Positions 26,022-37,340 of a stretch of 64,000 bases of DNA are shown here, piece after piece; positions within the stretch are counted from its first letter, which is position 1; every line of letters begins with the position of its first letter. The notes below the pieces were generated by a model, which was given only the letters and a program-made list of their open reading frames with translations, did not search any database and was not told where the DNA came from. The DNA comes from Modestobacter marinus. GTDB taxonomy: Bacteria > Actinomycetota > Actinomycetes > Mycobacteriales > Geodermatophilaceae. The DNA lies in NCBI RefSeq assembly GCF_011758655.1, contig NZ_JAAMPA010000001.1:248001-312000 (forward strand), in the 5' to 3' direction. A program made the translations under genes and the position numbers.

Positions 26022-27227
26022 ATGGCTCGAGAGATCCCCGAGGTCGTCCGCGCGGCAGCCGGACTGGCCGCCACCGTGCTGGACGAGGCCCGCAAGCTCC
26101 CCACGACGCTCCCGGGGCTCCCGGTCCGGCTGATCGGGCAGGCCCTGCAGACCTCGCTGCACCTGCAGCAGCAGTACTCCGGCCTCGTCGCCCGCGGCGA
26201 CGAGGTGCTCACCGGGCTGCGTGGCGCCGCCGAGCCGGGGCTGGCCACCTTCGACGACGACGACGAGGACGACGACGGCGGGGCCCCCGCCCGTCCCCCG
26301 GCCCGGCCTGCCTCGGCCGGGCGCACCTCGGCCTTCGACCGGGTCGCCGACCTCGACGACGACCTCGGCGAGGAGCCGCCGGCCGACACGCTGGCGGACG
26401 ACCTGGCGGACGACCTGGCCGCCGCCGACCTGCCGGTGGCCGACCCCGACGACCTCTCCGAGGAGGTGGCGGCCGTGCTGGCGGCCAGCGCCGACGACAC
26501 CGTCGCCGACCTGACGCCCGCGCAGGTGGCCGCGCTGCCGGACGACCCGGAGGCCGACGCGGTGACCGCGGTCGTCGACGAACTCGCCGCCGAGGTCGCC
26601 GACGAGGTGGCGGCCGAGGTGCCCGAGGCCGTCCCGGACGAGGTGCTCGAGGACCTCACCGCCGACACCGTGGCCGACATCGCCGAGGACGAGGCGGAGA
26701 TCGAGGCCGAGATCGGGGAGGCCGTCGCCGACGAGCTCGTCGCCGAGCCCGCGGTGCCGGGCACCCCGCCCGCGGGGGTCCTCGCGGCCGGGGTGTCGAC
26801 GCTGGACGACATCGCCCCCGACCAGGCCGCCGAGCAGGTGCCCGGGCAGACCCGGATCGTCGACGACGCCGTCCCCGACGTCCCCGCGCTCGACGACGCG
26901 ACGGAGGAGCTGGTCGACCTCGGCGGCCCGGAGGCCGCGGAGAGCGTCACGCCGGGCAGCGGGGTGACCGACAGCGCCGCCAGCGACCCGCTGGTCCCCG
27001 CCGGCACGCCGGCCGACGCGACCGGGTCGGCCGCCGACGGTGCACCGGTCAGCCCCGTCGAGGGCTACGACACCTTCAGCATCCCGGCGCTGCGCGGGCA
27101 CCTGCGCGCCTACCCGACCGAGACGGTGGCCGACCTGCTGGACTACGAGCGGGCCACCCGCGCCCGCGCGCCCTACGTGACGCTGCTGCAGAACCGGCTG
27201 GAGAAGCTCAGCGCCGACCGTGGCTGA
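26022..27227 (+). CDS. Lipid droplet-associated-like protein with long acidic region
   Basis: The 401-aa protein has an N-terminal ~75-residue domain ([40 protein letters not shown]) that resembles the actinobacterial lipid droplet-associated family found between ispH and xseA, such as the Rv1109c position. Residues ~80-330 are extremely acidic and Ala/Val-rich ([20 protein letters not shown]). The C-terminus has a folded domain ([20 protein letters not shown], then [20 protein letters not shown]). The droplet role is family-level. The GTG start of the next gene overlaps its end by 8 bases. Confidence 0.75.
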   Translation: MAREIPEVVRAAAGLAATVLDEARKLPTTLPGLPVRLIGQALQTSLHLQQQYSGLVARGDEVLTGLRGAAEPGLATFDDDDEDDDGGAPARPPARPASAGRTSAFDRVADLDDDLGEEPPADTLADDLADDLAAADLPVADPDDLSEEVAAVLAASADDTVADLTPAQVAALPDDPEADAVTAVVDELAAEVADEVAAEVPEAVPDEVLEDLTADTVADIAEDEAEIEAEIGEAVADELVAEPAVPGTPPAGVLAAGVSTLDDIAPDQAAEQVPGQTRIVDDAVPDVPALDDATEELVDLGGPEAAESVTPGSGVTDSAASDPLVPAGTPADATGSAADGAPVSPVEGYDTFSIPALRGHLRAYPTETVADLLDYERATRARAPYVTLLQNRLEKLSADRG

Positions 27228-28062
27228 GCCGGCAGCAGGGACACGGCAGGAGACGCGGCGGCCCGCGACGCCGGCCCGGCACCGCGGCCGCCGCGTCCTG
27301 CTCCTGCTGCTCACGCTGGCCGTCGTGCTGGCCGCCGCCGTCGGGGTGGCCGCCTGGCTGCGGGAGGACGGGGAGCCCGGCAGCCCGGCCCCGGCGGCGA
27401 ACAGCGAGCCCGCCACGACCGCGCCGGCCGCGGCCCCCAGCCCGGCGCCGACGCCGCCCCCCACGCCGACCTTCGACCGCGCCCAGCTGTCGACCACCGA
27501 CCCGGCCAGCAGCTGGGTCGTGGTCAACAAGGCCCGCCCGCTCAGCCCGATCGACTTCGCACCGACCGACCTGGTCCCGGTCGGCAACGGGTACCAGCTG
27601 CGGGCGGAGGCGGCGCAGGCGATGGACGCGATGCTCGCCGCCGCCGCCGCGCAGGGCCTGCAGGTGGGCGTGCAGAGCGCCTACCGGTCCTACGACTACC
27701 AGGTGGCGCTGTTCAGCGCCCAGGTCAGCCGCTTCGGGGAGGCGCAGGCCGAGGTCCAGGTGGCCCGGCCCGGCTACAGCGAGCACCAGACCGGGCTGGC
27801 CGCCGACGTCGGCGGCGGTGGCTGCGACATCGAGAGCTGCTTCGCCACCACCGCCGAGGGCCAGTGGGTGGCCGCGCACGCCGCCGAGTTCGGCTGGCTC
27901 GTGCGCTACCCCGAGGGCCGGCAGGACGTGACCGGGTTCAAGTACGAGCCCTGGCACGTCCGGTACGTCGGCGTCCCGCTGGCCACCGAGATGCAGCGCA
28001 CCGGGGCGTCGACCATGGAGGAGTTCTTCGGGCTCCCCGCGGCTCCCGGGTACCCCGGCTGA
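27220..28062 (+). CDS. Membrane-anchored D-alanyl-D-alanine carboxypeptidase, VanY family (M15B)
   Basis: The 280-aa protein has an Arg-rich cytoplasmic start, one helix ([20 protein letters not shown]), a Pro/Ala linker, then a M15B peptidase domain. Motifs are [24 protein letters not shown] with zinc ligands His and Asp, and EPWHVRYVG with the third His. A Cys pair ([10 protein letters not shown]) is conserved in this group. It trims the terminal D-Ala of peptidoglycan stem peptides outside the membrane. It overlaps the upstream gene by 8 bases, so it is probably co-transcribed. Confidence 0.9.
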   Translation: MAEPAAGTRQETRRPATPARHRGRRVLLLLLTLAVVLAAAVGVAAWLREDGEPGSPAPAANSEPATTAPAAAPSPAPTPPPTPTFDRAQLSTTDPASSWVVVNKARPLSPIDFAPTDLVPVGNGYQLRAEAAQAMDAMLAAAAAQGLQVGVQSAYRSYDYQVALFSAQVSRFGEAQAEVQVARPGYSEHQTGLAADVGGGGCDIESCFATTAEGQWVAAHAAEFGWLVRYPEGRQDVTGFKYEPWHVRYVGVPLATEMQRTGASTMEEFFGLPAAPGYPG

Positions 28063-28093
28063 GCAGGAGCAGGGGGATGGCAGGCTCGGCCGG

Positions 28094-29329
28094 GTGAGCA
28101 GCCCGTCCTCCCCCGAGTCACCGTGGCCGGTGCGCACCGTCGCCCGGAAGGTCGCCGAGTGGATCGGCCGGCTCGGCGAGGTGTGGGTCGAGGGGCAGGT
28201 CGCCCAGCTGTCCCGGCGCGGCAACGCGGCCACCGTCTTCCTCACCCTGCGCGACCCGGCCGCGGACCTCTCGGTGCCGGTCACCTGCCACCGGGACGTC
28301 GCGGACCGGCCGGGCCTGGAGCTCACCGAGGGCGCCCGGGTCATCGTCCGGGCCCGCCCCGACTACTACGTCGCGCGCGGGTCCTTCTCGCTGCGCGCCA
28401 CCGAGATCCGGGCGGTGGGTCTCGGGGAGCTGCTGGCCCGGATCGAGCGGATCCGCCGGCTGCTGGCCGCCGAGGGCCTCTTCGACGCCGCCCGCAAGCG
28501 CCCGCTGCCCTTCGCCCCCGCCGTCGTCGGCGTGATCACCGGGCGGGACAGCGCCGCCGAGCGCGACGTGCTGGTCACCGCCCGCCGACGCTGGCCCGCG
28601 GTCCGCTTCGCCATGCACAACTGCGCCGTGCAGGGCCCGACGGCGGCCGAGTCGGTGATCGCCGGGCTGCAGCGGCTGGACGCCGACCCGACGGTGCAGG
28701 TCATCGTCATCGCCCGCGGCGGCGGTTCGGTCGAGGACCTGCTGCCGTTCTCCGACGAGGGCCTGGTGCGGGCGATCGCGGCCAGCCGCACGCCCGTCGT
28801 CACCGCGGTCGGGCACGAGACCGACACCACGCTGGTCGACCACGTGGCCGACGTCCGGGCGGCCACCCCCACCGACGCCGCCCACCGGGTCGTCCCGGAG
28901 ATCGGCGAGCAGACCCGGCTGGTCGAGGGGCTGCGCGCCCGGGCCCGGCACCTGCTGGGCAGCCGGCTGGACCAGCAGGAGCGCTGGCTGGAGTCGGTGC
29001 GCAGCCGCCCGGTGCTCGCCGATCCCCAGCGACTCCTGGCCGGCCGGGCCGACGACGTCACCGCGCTGCGGACCCGGGCCACCCGCACGCTGACCCACCG
29101 GGTGGAGGGCGCCGAACGCGACCTCGTGCACGCCCGCGCCCGGGTCGCGGCGCTGTCCCCGGCGGCGACCCTGGACCGCGGCTACGCGGTGGTCCAGCGG
29201 GCCGACGGCACGCTGGTCCGGGACCCCGCCGAGGTGGACGACGGCGAGCGGCTGCAGGTGCGGGTCGCCGGTGGCCGCCTCCCGGTGCGGGTCGACCGCA
29301 CGCCCGCCGGGGAGGATGGGCAACCGTGA
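28094..29329 (+). CDS. xseA: Exodeoxyribonuclease VII large subunit
   Basis: The 411-aa subunit has an N-terminal OB fold (VRTVARKVAEWIGRLGEVWV, QLSRRGNAATVFLTLRD) and a catalytic domain with PAVVGVITGRDSAAERDVL, IARGGGSVEDLLPFSDE, and AVGHETDTTLVDHVADVRAA, then a coiled coil. It acts with XseB to degrade single-stranded DNA. The GTG at 28094 fits the family N-terminus. XseB overlaps its stop by GTGA. Confidence 0.95.
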   Translation: MSSPSSPESPWPVRTVARKVAEWIGRLGEVWVEGQVAQLSRRGNAATVFLTLRDPAADLSVPVTCHRDVADRPGLELTEGARVIVRARPDYYVARGSFSLRATEIRAVGLGELLARIERIRRLLAAEGLFDAARKRPLPFAPAVVGVITGRDSAAERDVLVTARRRWPAVRFAMHNCAVQGPTAAESVIAGLQRLDADPTVQVIVIARGGGSVEDLLPFSDEGLVRAIAASRTPVVTAVGHETDTTLVDHVADVRAATPTDAAHRVVPEIGEQTRLVEGLRARARHLLGSRLDQQERWLESVRSRPVLADPQRLLAGRADDVTALRTRATRTLTHRVEGAERDLVHARARVAALSPAATLDRGYAVVQRADGTLVRDPAEVDDGERLQVRVAGGRLPVRVDRTPAGEDGQP

Positions 29330-29556
29330 CCGAACAGCCCGAGCAGGCCGTCGAGCCGACCCAGACCTACGAGCAGGCCCGCGAGGAGCTCGCCGACGTG
29401 GTGCGCCGGCTGGAGGCCGGCGGCCTGACGCTGGAGGAGTCGCTGGCGCTCTGGGAGCGCGGGGAGCAGCTGGCCGAGCTGTGCCAGCACTGGCTGGACC
29501 GGGCGCGCGAACGCCTGGCGGCCGCCGCTCCCCCGGAGCAGGACCAGCGGGCGTAG
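29326..29556 (+). CDS. xseB: Exodeoxyribonuclease VII small subunit
   Basis: The 76-aa subunit has the XseB core: TYEQAREELADVVRRLEAGG followed by LTLEESLALWERGEQLAELC, forming the two helices that wrap the large subunit. GTG start overlaps xseA. Family length. Confidence 0.94.
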   Translation: MTEQPEQAVEPTQTYEQAREELADVVRRLEAGGLTLEESLALWERGEQLAELCQHWLDRARERLAAAAPPEQDQRA

Positions 29557-29592
29557 GGCTCCGAGCGAGCCGGCCGCGCCCGCCGAGCGGGC

Positions 29593-30264
29593 TCAGGGGG
29601 CGTAGGGCTCCAGCGAGCCGGCCAGCGTGGCCAGCTCCTCCTCCGTCGCCGAACCGGTGACCACCAGGGTGGCGCCGTCCTCGACCCGGGTCAGCGCCGT
29701 CTCACCGCGCTGGGTGTCCAGCCGCTCCCACGTCTGCCCGCCGACCTGCTCCGAGCCGTCGGCGGTCGCGCCCTCCAGGACGTCGGCGACCGCGGATGCG
29801 GCCGGGTCGTCGCTGACGACGTACCCGGCGTACTCCTCGCCGGGGGTGAACCAGCCGATCTCCAGGGTGACCGCGTCCCCGGCCCGGACCGAGCCGGCGT
29901 TGGTGCGCACGCTGGTCGGACGCCACCCGTCGGGGAGGTCGGTCGGCACGAGGAGCGCGTAGTCGGCCCGCTCCGCGGCCGCCCGCTGCGCGCTCGTGGG
30001 GTCGACGTCGCGGACCGGGTCCGAGGGGTTCTGCCGCAGCGCGGTGATGCCCACGATCACCAGGCAGATGACCAGCAGCGGCAGCAGCGACCGGATCATG
30101 TTGGCCGAGGTGAATCGGTGCATCCGGTCGACGGCCGGGGAGGCGGCGGGCGAGGCACCGGTCGCGGGGGCGGTGCTCGCGGCGTCGGTGGTGGTCACGG
30201 AGGTCTGGGCGGGCCGGGTCTGGTCGGGCCGGGGCTGCTGGCCGTCCTGGCCGGTGTCGGGCAT
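29593..30264 (-). CDS. DUF4245-family membrane protein
   Basis: The 223-aa protein has a disordered 50-residue start, one helix ([20 protein letters not shown]) and an extracytoplasmic domain matching DUF4245: [30 protein letters not shown] and a late [20 protein letters not shown]. Function is unknown; the gene sits beside xseAB and glpX in many actinobacteria. The ATG at 30264 is 70 bases from the divergent glpX start. Confidence 0.85.
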   Translation of the reverse strand: MPDTGQDGQQPRPDQTRPAQTSVTTTDAASTAPATGASPAASPAVDRMHRFTSANMIRSLLPLLVICLVIVGITALRQNPSDPVRDVDPTSAQRAAAERADYALLVPTDLPDGWRPTSVRTNAGSVRAGDAVTLEIGWFTPGEEYAGYVVSDDPAASAVADVLEGATADGSEQVGGQTWERLDTQRGETALTRVEDGATLVVTGSATEEELATLAGSLEPYAP

Positions 30265-30334
30265 GCCCCTAGGATCGCAGCACCGCTCCACCACACCGCT
30301 GGGCAGCGTCGCCCGACGGCTCTCAGGAGGTCCC

Positions 30335-31390
30335 GTGTCCCTGCCACTGCCCGACGGCCCGCCGCACGCACGGCCGGCCTCGACCCTGCGCGCCGGCCGT
30401 CCGGCGCCGGACCGCAACCTGGCCCTGGAGCTGGTCCGCGTCACCGAGGCCGGCGCGCTGGCCGCCGGCCGGTGGGTCGGCCGGGGCGACAAGAACGGTG
30501 GGGACGGCGCCGCGGTCGACGCGATGCGCGCGCTCATCGGCACGGTGCACATGCGCGGCGTCGTCGTCATCGGGGAGGGCGAGAAGGACCAGGCCCCGAT
30601 GCTCTACAACGGCGAGCACGTCGGCGACGGCTGGGGCAACGACTACGACGTCGCGGTCGACCCGGTCGACGGCACCACCCTGATGGCCAAGGGCATGCCC
30701 AACGCCATCGCGGTGATGGCGGTCGCCGACCGCGGGGCGATGTACGACCCGTCCGCCGTCTTCTACATGGAGAAGATCGCCACCGGCCCCGCGGCCGCCG
30801 ACGTCGTCGACATCACCGCCCCCGTGGCGGACAACATCCGCAAGGTGGCGAAGGCCAAGCGCAGCTCGGTGGGCGACGTCACCGTCTGCATCCTGGACCG
30901 GCCGCGGCACGAGACCCTGGTCCGCGAGGTGCGCGAGGCCGGCGCCCGGATCAAGTTCATCACCGACGGCGACGTCGCCGGGGCGATCGCGGCCGCCCGG
31001 GAGGGCACCGGCGTCGACCTGCTGATGGGGATCGGTGGCACGCCGGAGGGGATCATCACCGCCTGCGCCCTGAAGTGCATGGGCGGTGCGTTGCAGGGCC
31101 GGCTGTGGCCCAAGGACGACGAGGAGCGGCAGCGGGCACTCGACGCGGGTCACGACCTGGACCGGGTGCTGGCCATCGACGACCTGGTCAGCGGCGACGT
31201 GTTCTTCGTCGCCACCGGCATCACCGACGGCGAGCTGCTGCGCGGCGTCCAGTACCGGGCCGGCGGCGCGACCACGCAGTCGCTGGTCATGCGCTCGCGG
31301 TCGGGCACCATCCGCTCGATCGAGAGCCTGCACTCGCTGGAGAAGCTCAACCAGTACTCGGCCGTCCCCTTCGGCGAGGACGAGGACTGA
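30335..31390 (+). CDS. glpX: Class II fructose-1,6-bisphosphatase
   Basis: The 351-aa GlpX enzyme of gluconeogenesis has [40 protein letters not shown] and [20 protein letters not shown], which supply the metal-binding acidic residues, and [14 protein letters not shown] near the end. The GTG at 30335 is preceded by AGGAGG with ideal spacing; upstream in-frame starts lie in the divergent neighbour. It is the expected only FBPase type in actinobacteria. Confidence 0.95.
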   Translation: MSLPLPDGPPHARPASTLRAGRPAPDRNLALELVRVTEAGALAAGRWVGRGDKNGGDGAAVDAMRALIGTVHMRGVVVIGEGEKDQAPMLYNGEHVGDGWGNDYDVAVDPVDGTTLMAKGMPNAIAVMAVADRGAMYDPSAVFYMEKIATGPAAADVVDITAPVADNIRKVAKAKRSSVGDVTVCILDRPRHETLVREVREAGARIKFITDGDVAGAIAAAREGTGVDLLMGIGGTPEGIITACALKCMGGALQGRLWPKDDEERQRALDAGHDLDRVLAIDDLVSGDVFFVATGITDGELLRGVQYRAGGATTQSLVMRSRSGTIRSIESLHSLEKLNQYSAVPFGEDED

Positions 31391-31391
31391 G

Positions 31392-31426
31392 CGGAGGGCC
31401 CGCTGCCCCGGGCAGCGGGCCCTCCG
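31392..31426. terminator. Bidirectional terminator hairpin (glpX / DUF1707 gene)
   Basis: GGAGGGCCCGCTGCCC (31393-31408) and its exact complement (31410-31425) form a stem extended by one C-G pair. It sits between two convergent genes. Confidence 0.75.
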
Positions 31427-31444
31427 GCGAGGTCGGCCGGCCGC

Positions 31445-32104
31445 TCAGGGAGCGGGCGGCGGGGCCGACCGGCGCTCGGCCAGCCGGTCCAGGACGGCCC
31501 GCCAGCGGCTGGGTGACTCCCCCGGCGCCAGGCTGCGGAGCTTCAGGTCACCGAAGACCGTCCAGCCCCGGACGAGGACCCGCGGGGTGCCCGGGAGCCG
31601 GGGCACCGGCGCCAGCTCGGTCTTGCGGTCGCCGAAGACGGTCCAGCCCTCGATCTCCGCGGCCACGCCCTCGCTGACGATCACCTCGACGTCGCCGAAG
31701 ACCGTGCCCAGCTGCAGCGCCACCGTCTCCTCGGCCGTGCGCAGCCCGCGCAGGTCGATGCGGACGTCACCGAAGACGGTGCTGGCCCGCTCCGGCACGC
31801 TGGTGGTCGCGGTCAGCTTCACGTCGCCGAAGACGGTGGCGATGGTGCCCGTCGTGCGCTCGCCGACGATCTCCCCGAAGGCCGGGACGGCCGTCGCCGG
31901 CGCGGGGAGGTCGGCGAGCAGCTGGTCCAGGTCGGCCGTCGTCACCGCGGCGTAGGCGACGTCGGCCCGCTGGGTGAACTCGTCGACGCTGATCCGCCCC
32001 TCGCCGAGGGCGGTCTGCAGCCGGGTGACGACCGCGTCGCGCTCGGCGTCGGACGCACGCACCACGGGCACCGGACCGGGCTCGCCGCCCTGCTGCTGGC
32101 TCAT
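31445..32104 (-). CDS. DUF1707 / LiaF-like protein with VFGD repeats
   Basis: The 219-aa soluble protein has a DUF1707 helical domain at ~13-70 (VRASDAERDAVVTRLQTALG, ISVDEFTQRADVAYAA). It is followed by a beta region with five TVFGD units (TVFGDVKL, TVFGDVRI, TVFGDVEV, TVFGDRKT, TVFGDLKL) spaced by ~18-25 residues, a pattern of the LiaF/cell-wall-active-antibiotic-response C-terminal fold. No membrane segment is present. ATG at 32104 chosen because the frame upstream of it is non-homologous. Role in envelope stress is inference. Confidence 0.82.
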   Translation of the reverse strand: MSQQQGGEPGPVPVVRASDAERDAVVTRLQTALGEGRISVDEFTQRADVAYAAVTTADLDQLLADLPAPATAVPAFGEIVGERTTGTIATVFGDVKLTATTSVPERASTVFGDVRIDLRGLRTAEETVALQLGTVFGDVEVIVSEGVAAEIEGWTVFGDRKTELAPVPRLPGTPRVLVRGWTVFGDLKLRSLAPGESPSRWRAVLDRLAERRSAPPPAP

Positions 32105-32313
32105 GCCCGGGACCCTAGCCGCGGACCCCGCGGACGCTCGTGCTCTGGTGCACCGGTACGGCCAGAGCACGAGCGCACCGCCACGGCCCTGCCGTGCACT
32201 CCCCCGCGGCCTGCCGCCGGCTCGTGCGCCGGACCCTGGCCGCGGCGCCCGCCCGCGGTGTCTAGGGTCGCTCCCGCAAGGCCATCACCACCACACCACA
32301 CCGGGAGCGCAGC

Positions 32314-33717
32314 GTGGCCACCGAGACCGACGGCGGGGAGTACCGCATCGAGCACGACTCCATGGGGGAGGTCCGCGTCCCCTCGTGGGCGAAGTGGCGC
32401 GCGCAGACCCAGCGGGCCGTGGAGAACTTCCCGATCTCCGGCACGCCCATCGAGCGCGAGCTGATCGGCGCGCTGGCCGCGATCAAGGGCGCCGCCGCCG
32501 CGGTGAACGCCTCCCTCGGGGTGCTGCCGCAGGACGTCGCCGACGCCGTCACCGAGGCCGCGGCGACCGTCGCCCGGGGCGACTGGGACGCCCACTTCCC
32601 GATCGACGTCTTCCAGACGGGGTCGGGGACGTCGAGCAACATGAACACCAACGAGGTCATCGCGACCCTGGCCACCGAGGCCCTCGGGTCGCCGGTGCAC
32701 CCCAACGACCACGTCAACGCCTCGCAGTCGTCCAACGACGTCTTCCCCTCCGCCATCCACGTCGCGGCGACCGGCGCCATCGTGCGCGACCTGGTGCCCG
32801 CGCTGGAGCACCTGGCCGGCTCGCTGGAGCGCAAGGCCACCGAGTTCGCCGAGGTCGTGAAGAGCGGCCGCACCCACCTGATGGACGCCACCCCGGTGAC
32901 CCTCGGGCAGGAGTTCGGCGGCTACGCGGCCGCCGTCCGCTACGGCATCGAGCGGCTGCAGGCCTCCCTCCCCCGGATCGGCGAGCTCCCGCTCGGCGGC
33001 ACCGCCGTGGGCACGGGCATCAACACCCCGCCCGGTTTCGCCGCCGCCATCATCGAGCGACTGGCCGGCGAGCTGGACCTGCCGCTGTCGGAGGCCCGTG
33101 ACCACTTCGAGGCGCAGAGCTCCCGGGACGCCCTCGTCGAGGGCTCCGGTCAGCTCAAGACCATCGCCGTCGGGCTGATCAAGATCGCCAACGACCTGCG
33201 CTGGATGGGCTCGGGCCCGCGCACCGGCCTGGGCGAGATCGCCCTGCCCGACCTCCAGCCGGGCAGCTCGATCATGCCGGGCAAGGTGAACCCGGTGATC
33301 CCCGAGGCGGTGATCCAGGTCGGCGCCCAGGTGATCGGCAACGACGCCGCCGTCACCTACGCCGGCACCACCGGCGTCTTCGAGCTCAACGTGACCCTGC
33401 CGCTGATGGCCCGCAACGTGCTCGAGTCGATCCGGCTGCTGGCCAACGTCAGCCGGCTGCTGGCCGACCGCTGCGTCGACGGCGTCACCGCCAACGTCGA
33501 GCAGTGCCGCACCTACGCCGAGTCCTCCCCCTCGATCGTCACGCCGCTGAACAAGTACATCGGCTACGAGGAGGCGGCCAAGGTCGCCAAGCAGTCGCTG
33601 GCCGAGCAGAAGACGATCCGCCAGGTCGTCGTGGAGCGCGGGTACGTGGAGCAGGGGAAGCTCACCGAGGAGCAGCTGGACGCCGCCCTCGACGTGCTCT
33701 CGATGACCCACCCCTGA
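32314..33717 (+). CDS. fumC: Class II fumarate hydratase
   Basis: The 467-aa enzyme of the TCA cycle interconverts fumarate and malate. Conserved blocks: [57 protein letters not shown] and the superfamily signature [15 protein letters not shown] containing the catalytic Ser loop. GTG at 32314 has GGGAGCG upstream. It is followed by tandem hairpins and then the citrate synthase gene, so two TCA genes are adjacent but probably separate units. Confidence 0.96.
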   Translation: MATETDGGEYRIEHDSMGEVRVPSWAKWRAQTQRAVENFPISGTPIERELIGALAAIKGAAAAVNASLGVLPQDVADAVTEAAATVARGDWDAHFPIDVFQTGSGTSSNMNTNEVIATLATEALGSPVHPNDHVNASQSSNDVFPSAIHVAATGAIVRDLVPALEHLAGSLERKATEFAEVVKSGRTHLMDATPVTLGQEFGGYAAAVRYGIERLQASLPRIGELPLGGTAVGTGINTPPGFAAAIIERLAGELDLPLSEARDHFEAQSSRDALVEGSGQLKTIAVGLIKIANDLRWMGSGPRTGLGEIALPDLQPGSSIMPGKVNPVIPEAVIQVGAQVIGNDAAVTYAGTTGVFELNVTLPLMARNVLESIRLLANVSRLLADRCVDGVTANVEQCRTYAESSPSIVTPLNKYIGYEEAAKVAKQSLAEQKTIRQVVVERGYVEQGKLTEEQLDAALDVLSMTHP

Positions 33718-33774
33718 CCGAGGCCCCTCCTGCTCCCCACCACGCGCGTGGCGGGCCCGGCAGGAGGGCCGACG

Positions 33775-33806
33775 CGGCCCCGTCGCAGGACTCTGCGGCG
33801 GGGCCG
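33775..33806 (+). terminator. Terminator hairpin after fumC
   Basis: CGGCCCCGTCGCAG (33775-33788) pairs with CTGCGGCGGGGCCG (33793-33806) around a 4-base loop, one G-U pair. A partial second stem lies just upstream (about 33722-33770). Confidence 0.7.
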
Positions 33807-33845
33807 TGTCGCATCCCGCGGAGAACTGAGTAGCGTCCAGACCTG

Positions 33846-35147
<1,302 letters not shown>

Positions 35148-35218
35148 TCGAAGGGCTCCCTCCCGCCCGTCGCCGGCTCAGCGCGGGTCCCCGAGAGGAG
35201 CCGCTGCAGCACGTCACC

Positions 35219-35250
35219 AGGCCCCGCCGTCCAGCTGGACGGCGGGGCCT
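35219..35250 (+). terminator. Terminator hairpin after citrate synthase
   Basis: AGGCCCCGCCGTCC and its exact complement form a 14-bp stem with an AGCT centre. It ends the gltA unit; the remaining gap up to 35397 holds no other gene I can support. Confidence 0.75.
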
Positions 35251-35397
35251 CGTCGTCGTCCCTCTCCCCCGAAGGGGTGGGCTGCACCCCCCGAACCGGT
35301 GACGGACCTCCACCGGGCCCGTGGGCACGTCGATGGGATCAGGACACCGGACGCCGCCTGGCGGCCGGGCCGATCCGACGCAGCCGGGGGGACGACG

Positions 35398-37317
35398 GTG
35401 CCCGCACCACGTGCGCACGCTCCTGCGTCGCCGCCCCGGGCCCAGTCCACCGCCGGCCGGCCCGCCCGTAAGGCCCCTGCCCGTAAGCCGCCTGCCCGGA
35501 AGCCGGCCACCCGGACGACCGCCCGGCAGCCCACGGGGAGGAAGCCGGCGCCGCGCACGGCTGCCGGTCGCCGCCCGACCCCCGGACGTCGCCGGCCTCC
35601 GCCGAGGCGCGGCCGCACCCCCGGTGCCACCCAGCGCTGGTGGTACCGGCTGGCCGTCGTCAGTGCCGCCACCCTCGCCCTGATCGGCGTCCTGGCCGTC
35701 ACCGCCCAGCCGCCCACCGAGGCCGGCCAGGTGCCCGCCCCGGCCGCCGCCGGCCTGGCGGAGTCCACCGCCGCGACCCTCGCCGACGCCGCTGCCCGCC
35801 ACCGGGCCGCCCTGTCCGAGGCGGAGCGGCTCACCGCCCAGGCACAGCAGGCCCGGGACGCCGGCGCGGCCGCGCTGGCCGTCGTCGCCGCCGACCGGGA
35901 CGCCGTGGGGCTCCATGCCGCCGCGGCGTACCGGCGCAGCCCGGCGGAGCGCTGGCCCCTGGCGCAGCTCTCCGTCCACTCCCCCGGCTCGACGCCGGAG
36001 GTGCTGCACGCGCAGGGCCTGGCCGAGCAGCTGACCGAGCAGCAGGACGCCTCGGTCGCCCGCGCCGCGCGGGCCGCCGTGCAGGCGGCGCAGCAGACCG
36101 ACCTCGCCGCCGCGGCCGACGCGGGCGCGGCGCAGGCGCGCAGCCGGGCCGACGCGGTGCTCACCGAGGTCCGCGCGATCGTCGCCGACCTCGACCCGAC
36201 GGTCAGCGCCCAGTGGGCCGCGCTGTCGGCGAGCCCCGCCGACGCCGGCCAGCAGACCCGCAACGCCGCCGCGCTGGCCGGCTGGCAGGACCACCTGGGA
36301 CGGCTGGCGGCCGCGGGGGTCACCCCGCCCCCCGCCGCGACCCTGACCGACCCAGACGCCCTGCCGGCCGGGCTCGCCGTGCTGCGCGACGCCGCGGGCG
36401 CGCCGGTGCCGGGCGTCGCCACCACCTACGCGGCCGGCGGCACGCTGACCGTGCTGCCCGCCGAGACCGTCGCCGCGGTCAGCGCCGCCTTCGCCCAGCT
36501 GGGCAGGCCCTACCTCGTCGGCCAGCACGGGCCCGACGGTTACGACTGCGGTGGGCTCACCGCCACGGCGTGGGCGCAGGGCGGCATCGGGCTGCCCACC
36601 GACCTGGCCGGCCAGTGGGCCCAGGGCACGCCCGTGCCGGTCGGGCAGCTCCAGGTCGGCGACCTGGTGTTCCGCACCGACCCGCGCAGCGGCCTGGACG
36701 ACGTGGGCCTGTACCTGGGCGGCACGAGCGTGCTCTCCGCCTCCGCCGACCGCCGGCAGGTGGCGGTGCGCGAGCTGGCCGACCTGAGCACCGCCGTCCG
36801 GGTGACCGTGCCGCCGGCCACTCCGGCACCGCTGCCGGTCAGCGGCCCCGTCCCGGCGGCGTGCAGCGCACCGCTGCCCGCCCCGGGCAGCGCCTCCGGG
36901 CCGGCGAGCGGGGCGTGGGGTGGCTGGGCCAACGGGCAGATCCCGGCCGACCAGCTCTGCACGATCGGGGGCGGGCACCGGCTGCGCTGCGATGCGGCGG
37001 CCGCCTACCGGGCGATGTCCGCGGCCTACGCGCAGACCTTCGGCGCCCCGCTGTGCATCACCGACTCCTACCGGTCGCTGGGCGCGCAGGTCGACGTCCA
37101 CCACCGGAAGCCGGGGATCACCGCGGTGCCGGGCACCTCGAACCACGGGTGGGCCCTGGCGGTCGACCTGTGCGGCGGGATCAACCGCTTCGGCACCGCG
37201 GAGGCCGCGTGGATGCGGCTCAACGCCGGGCACTACGGGTGGCTGCAACCGGACTGGGCCCAGGCGGGCGGGCAGAACCCGGAGCCGTGGCACTGGGAGT
37301 ACGGCGTCCTGAGCTGA
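35398..37317 (+). CDS. NlpC/P60-like and VanY (M15) peptidase fusion protein
   Basis: The ~639-aa envelope protein begins with a basic KAPARKPPARKPATR-type region, then one membrane helix (LAVVSAATLALIGVLAVTAQ, ~80-100), a long Ala-rich coiled coil (~110-330), an NlpC/P60 domain (~355-470) and a C-terminal M15 peptidase domain (~515-639). The P60 Cys is in GYDCGGLTA (~384), but the usual His before VGLYLGG is Asp (LDDVGLYLGG), so this domain may be inactive or use another residue. The M15 motifs are intact: SYRSLGAQVD, SNHGWALAVD and EPWHWEYG. The GTG at 35398 follows a GGGGGGA stretch; GTG at 35299 is possible. Confidence 0.82.
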   Translation: MPAPRAHAPASPPRAQSTAGRPARKAPARKPPARKPATRTTARQPTGRKPAPRTAAGRRPTPGRRRPPPRRGRTPGATQRWWYRLAVVSAATLALIGVLAVTAQPPTEAGQVPAPAAAGLAESTAATLADAAARHRAALSEAERLTAQAQQARDAGAAALAVVAADRDAVGLHAAAAYRRSPAERWPLAQLSVHSPGSTPEVLHAQGLAEQLTEQQDASVARAARAAVQAAQQTDLAAAADAGAAQARSRADAVLTEVRAIVADLDPTVSAQWAALSASPADAGQQTRNAAALAGWQDHLGRLAAAGVTPPPAATLTDPDALPAGLAVLRDAAGAPVPGVATTYAAGGTLTVLPAETVAAVSAAFAQLGRPYLVGQHGPDGYDCGGLTATAWAQGGIGLPTDLAGQWAQGTPVPVGQLQVGDLVFRTDPRSGLDDVGLYLGGTSVLSASADRRQVAVRELADLSTAVRVTVPPATPAPLPVSGPVPAACSAPLPAPGSASGPASGAWGGWANGQIPADQLCTIGGGHRLRCDAAAAYRAMSAAYAQTFGAPLCITDSYRSLGAQVDVHHRKPGITAVPGTSNHGWALAVDLCGGINRFGTAEAAWMRLNAGHYGWLQPDWAQAGGQNPEPWHWEYGVLS

Positions 37318-37340
37318 CCGGCCGAGGAGATCGCGGCGGG

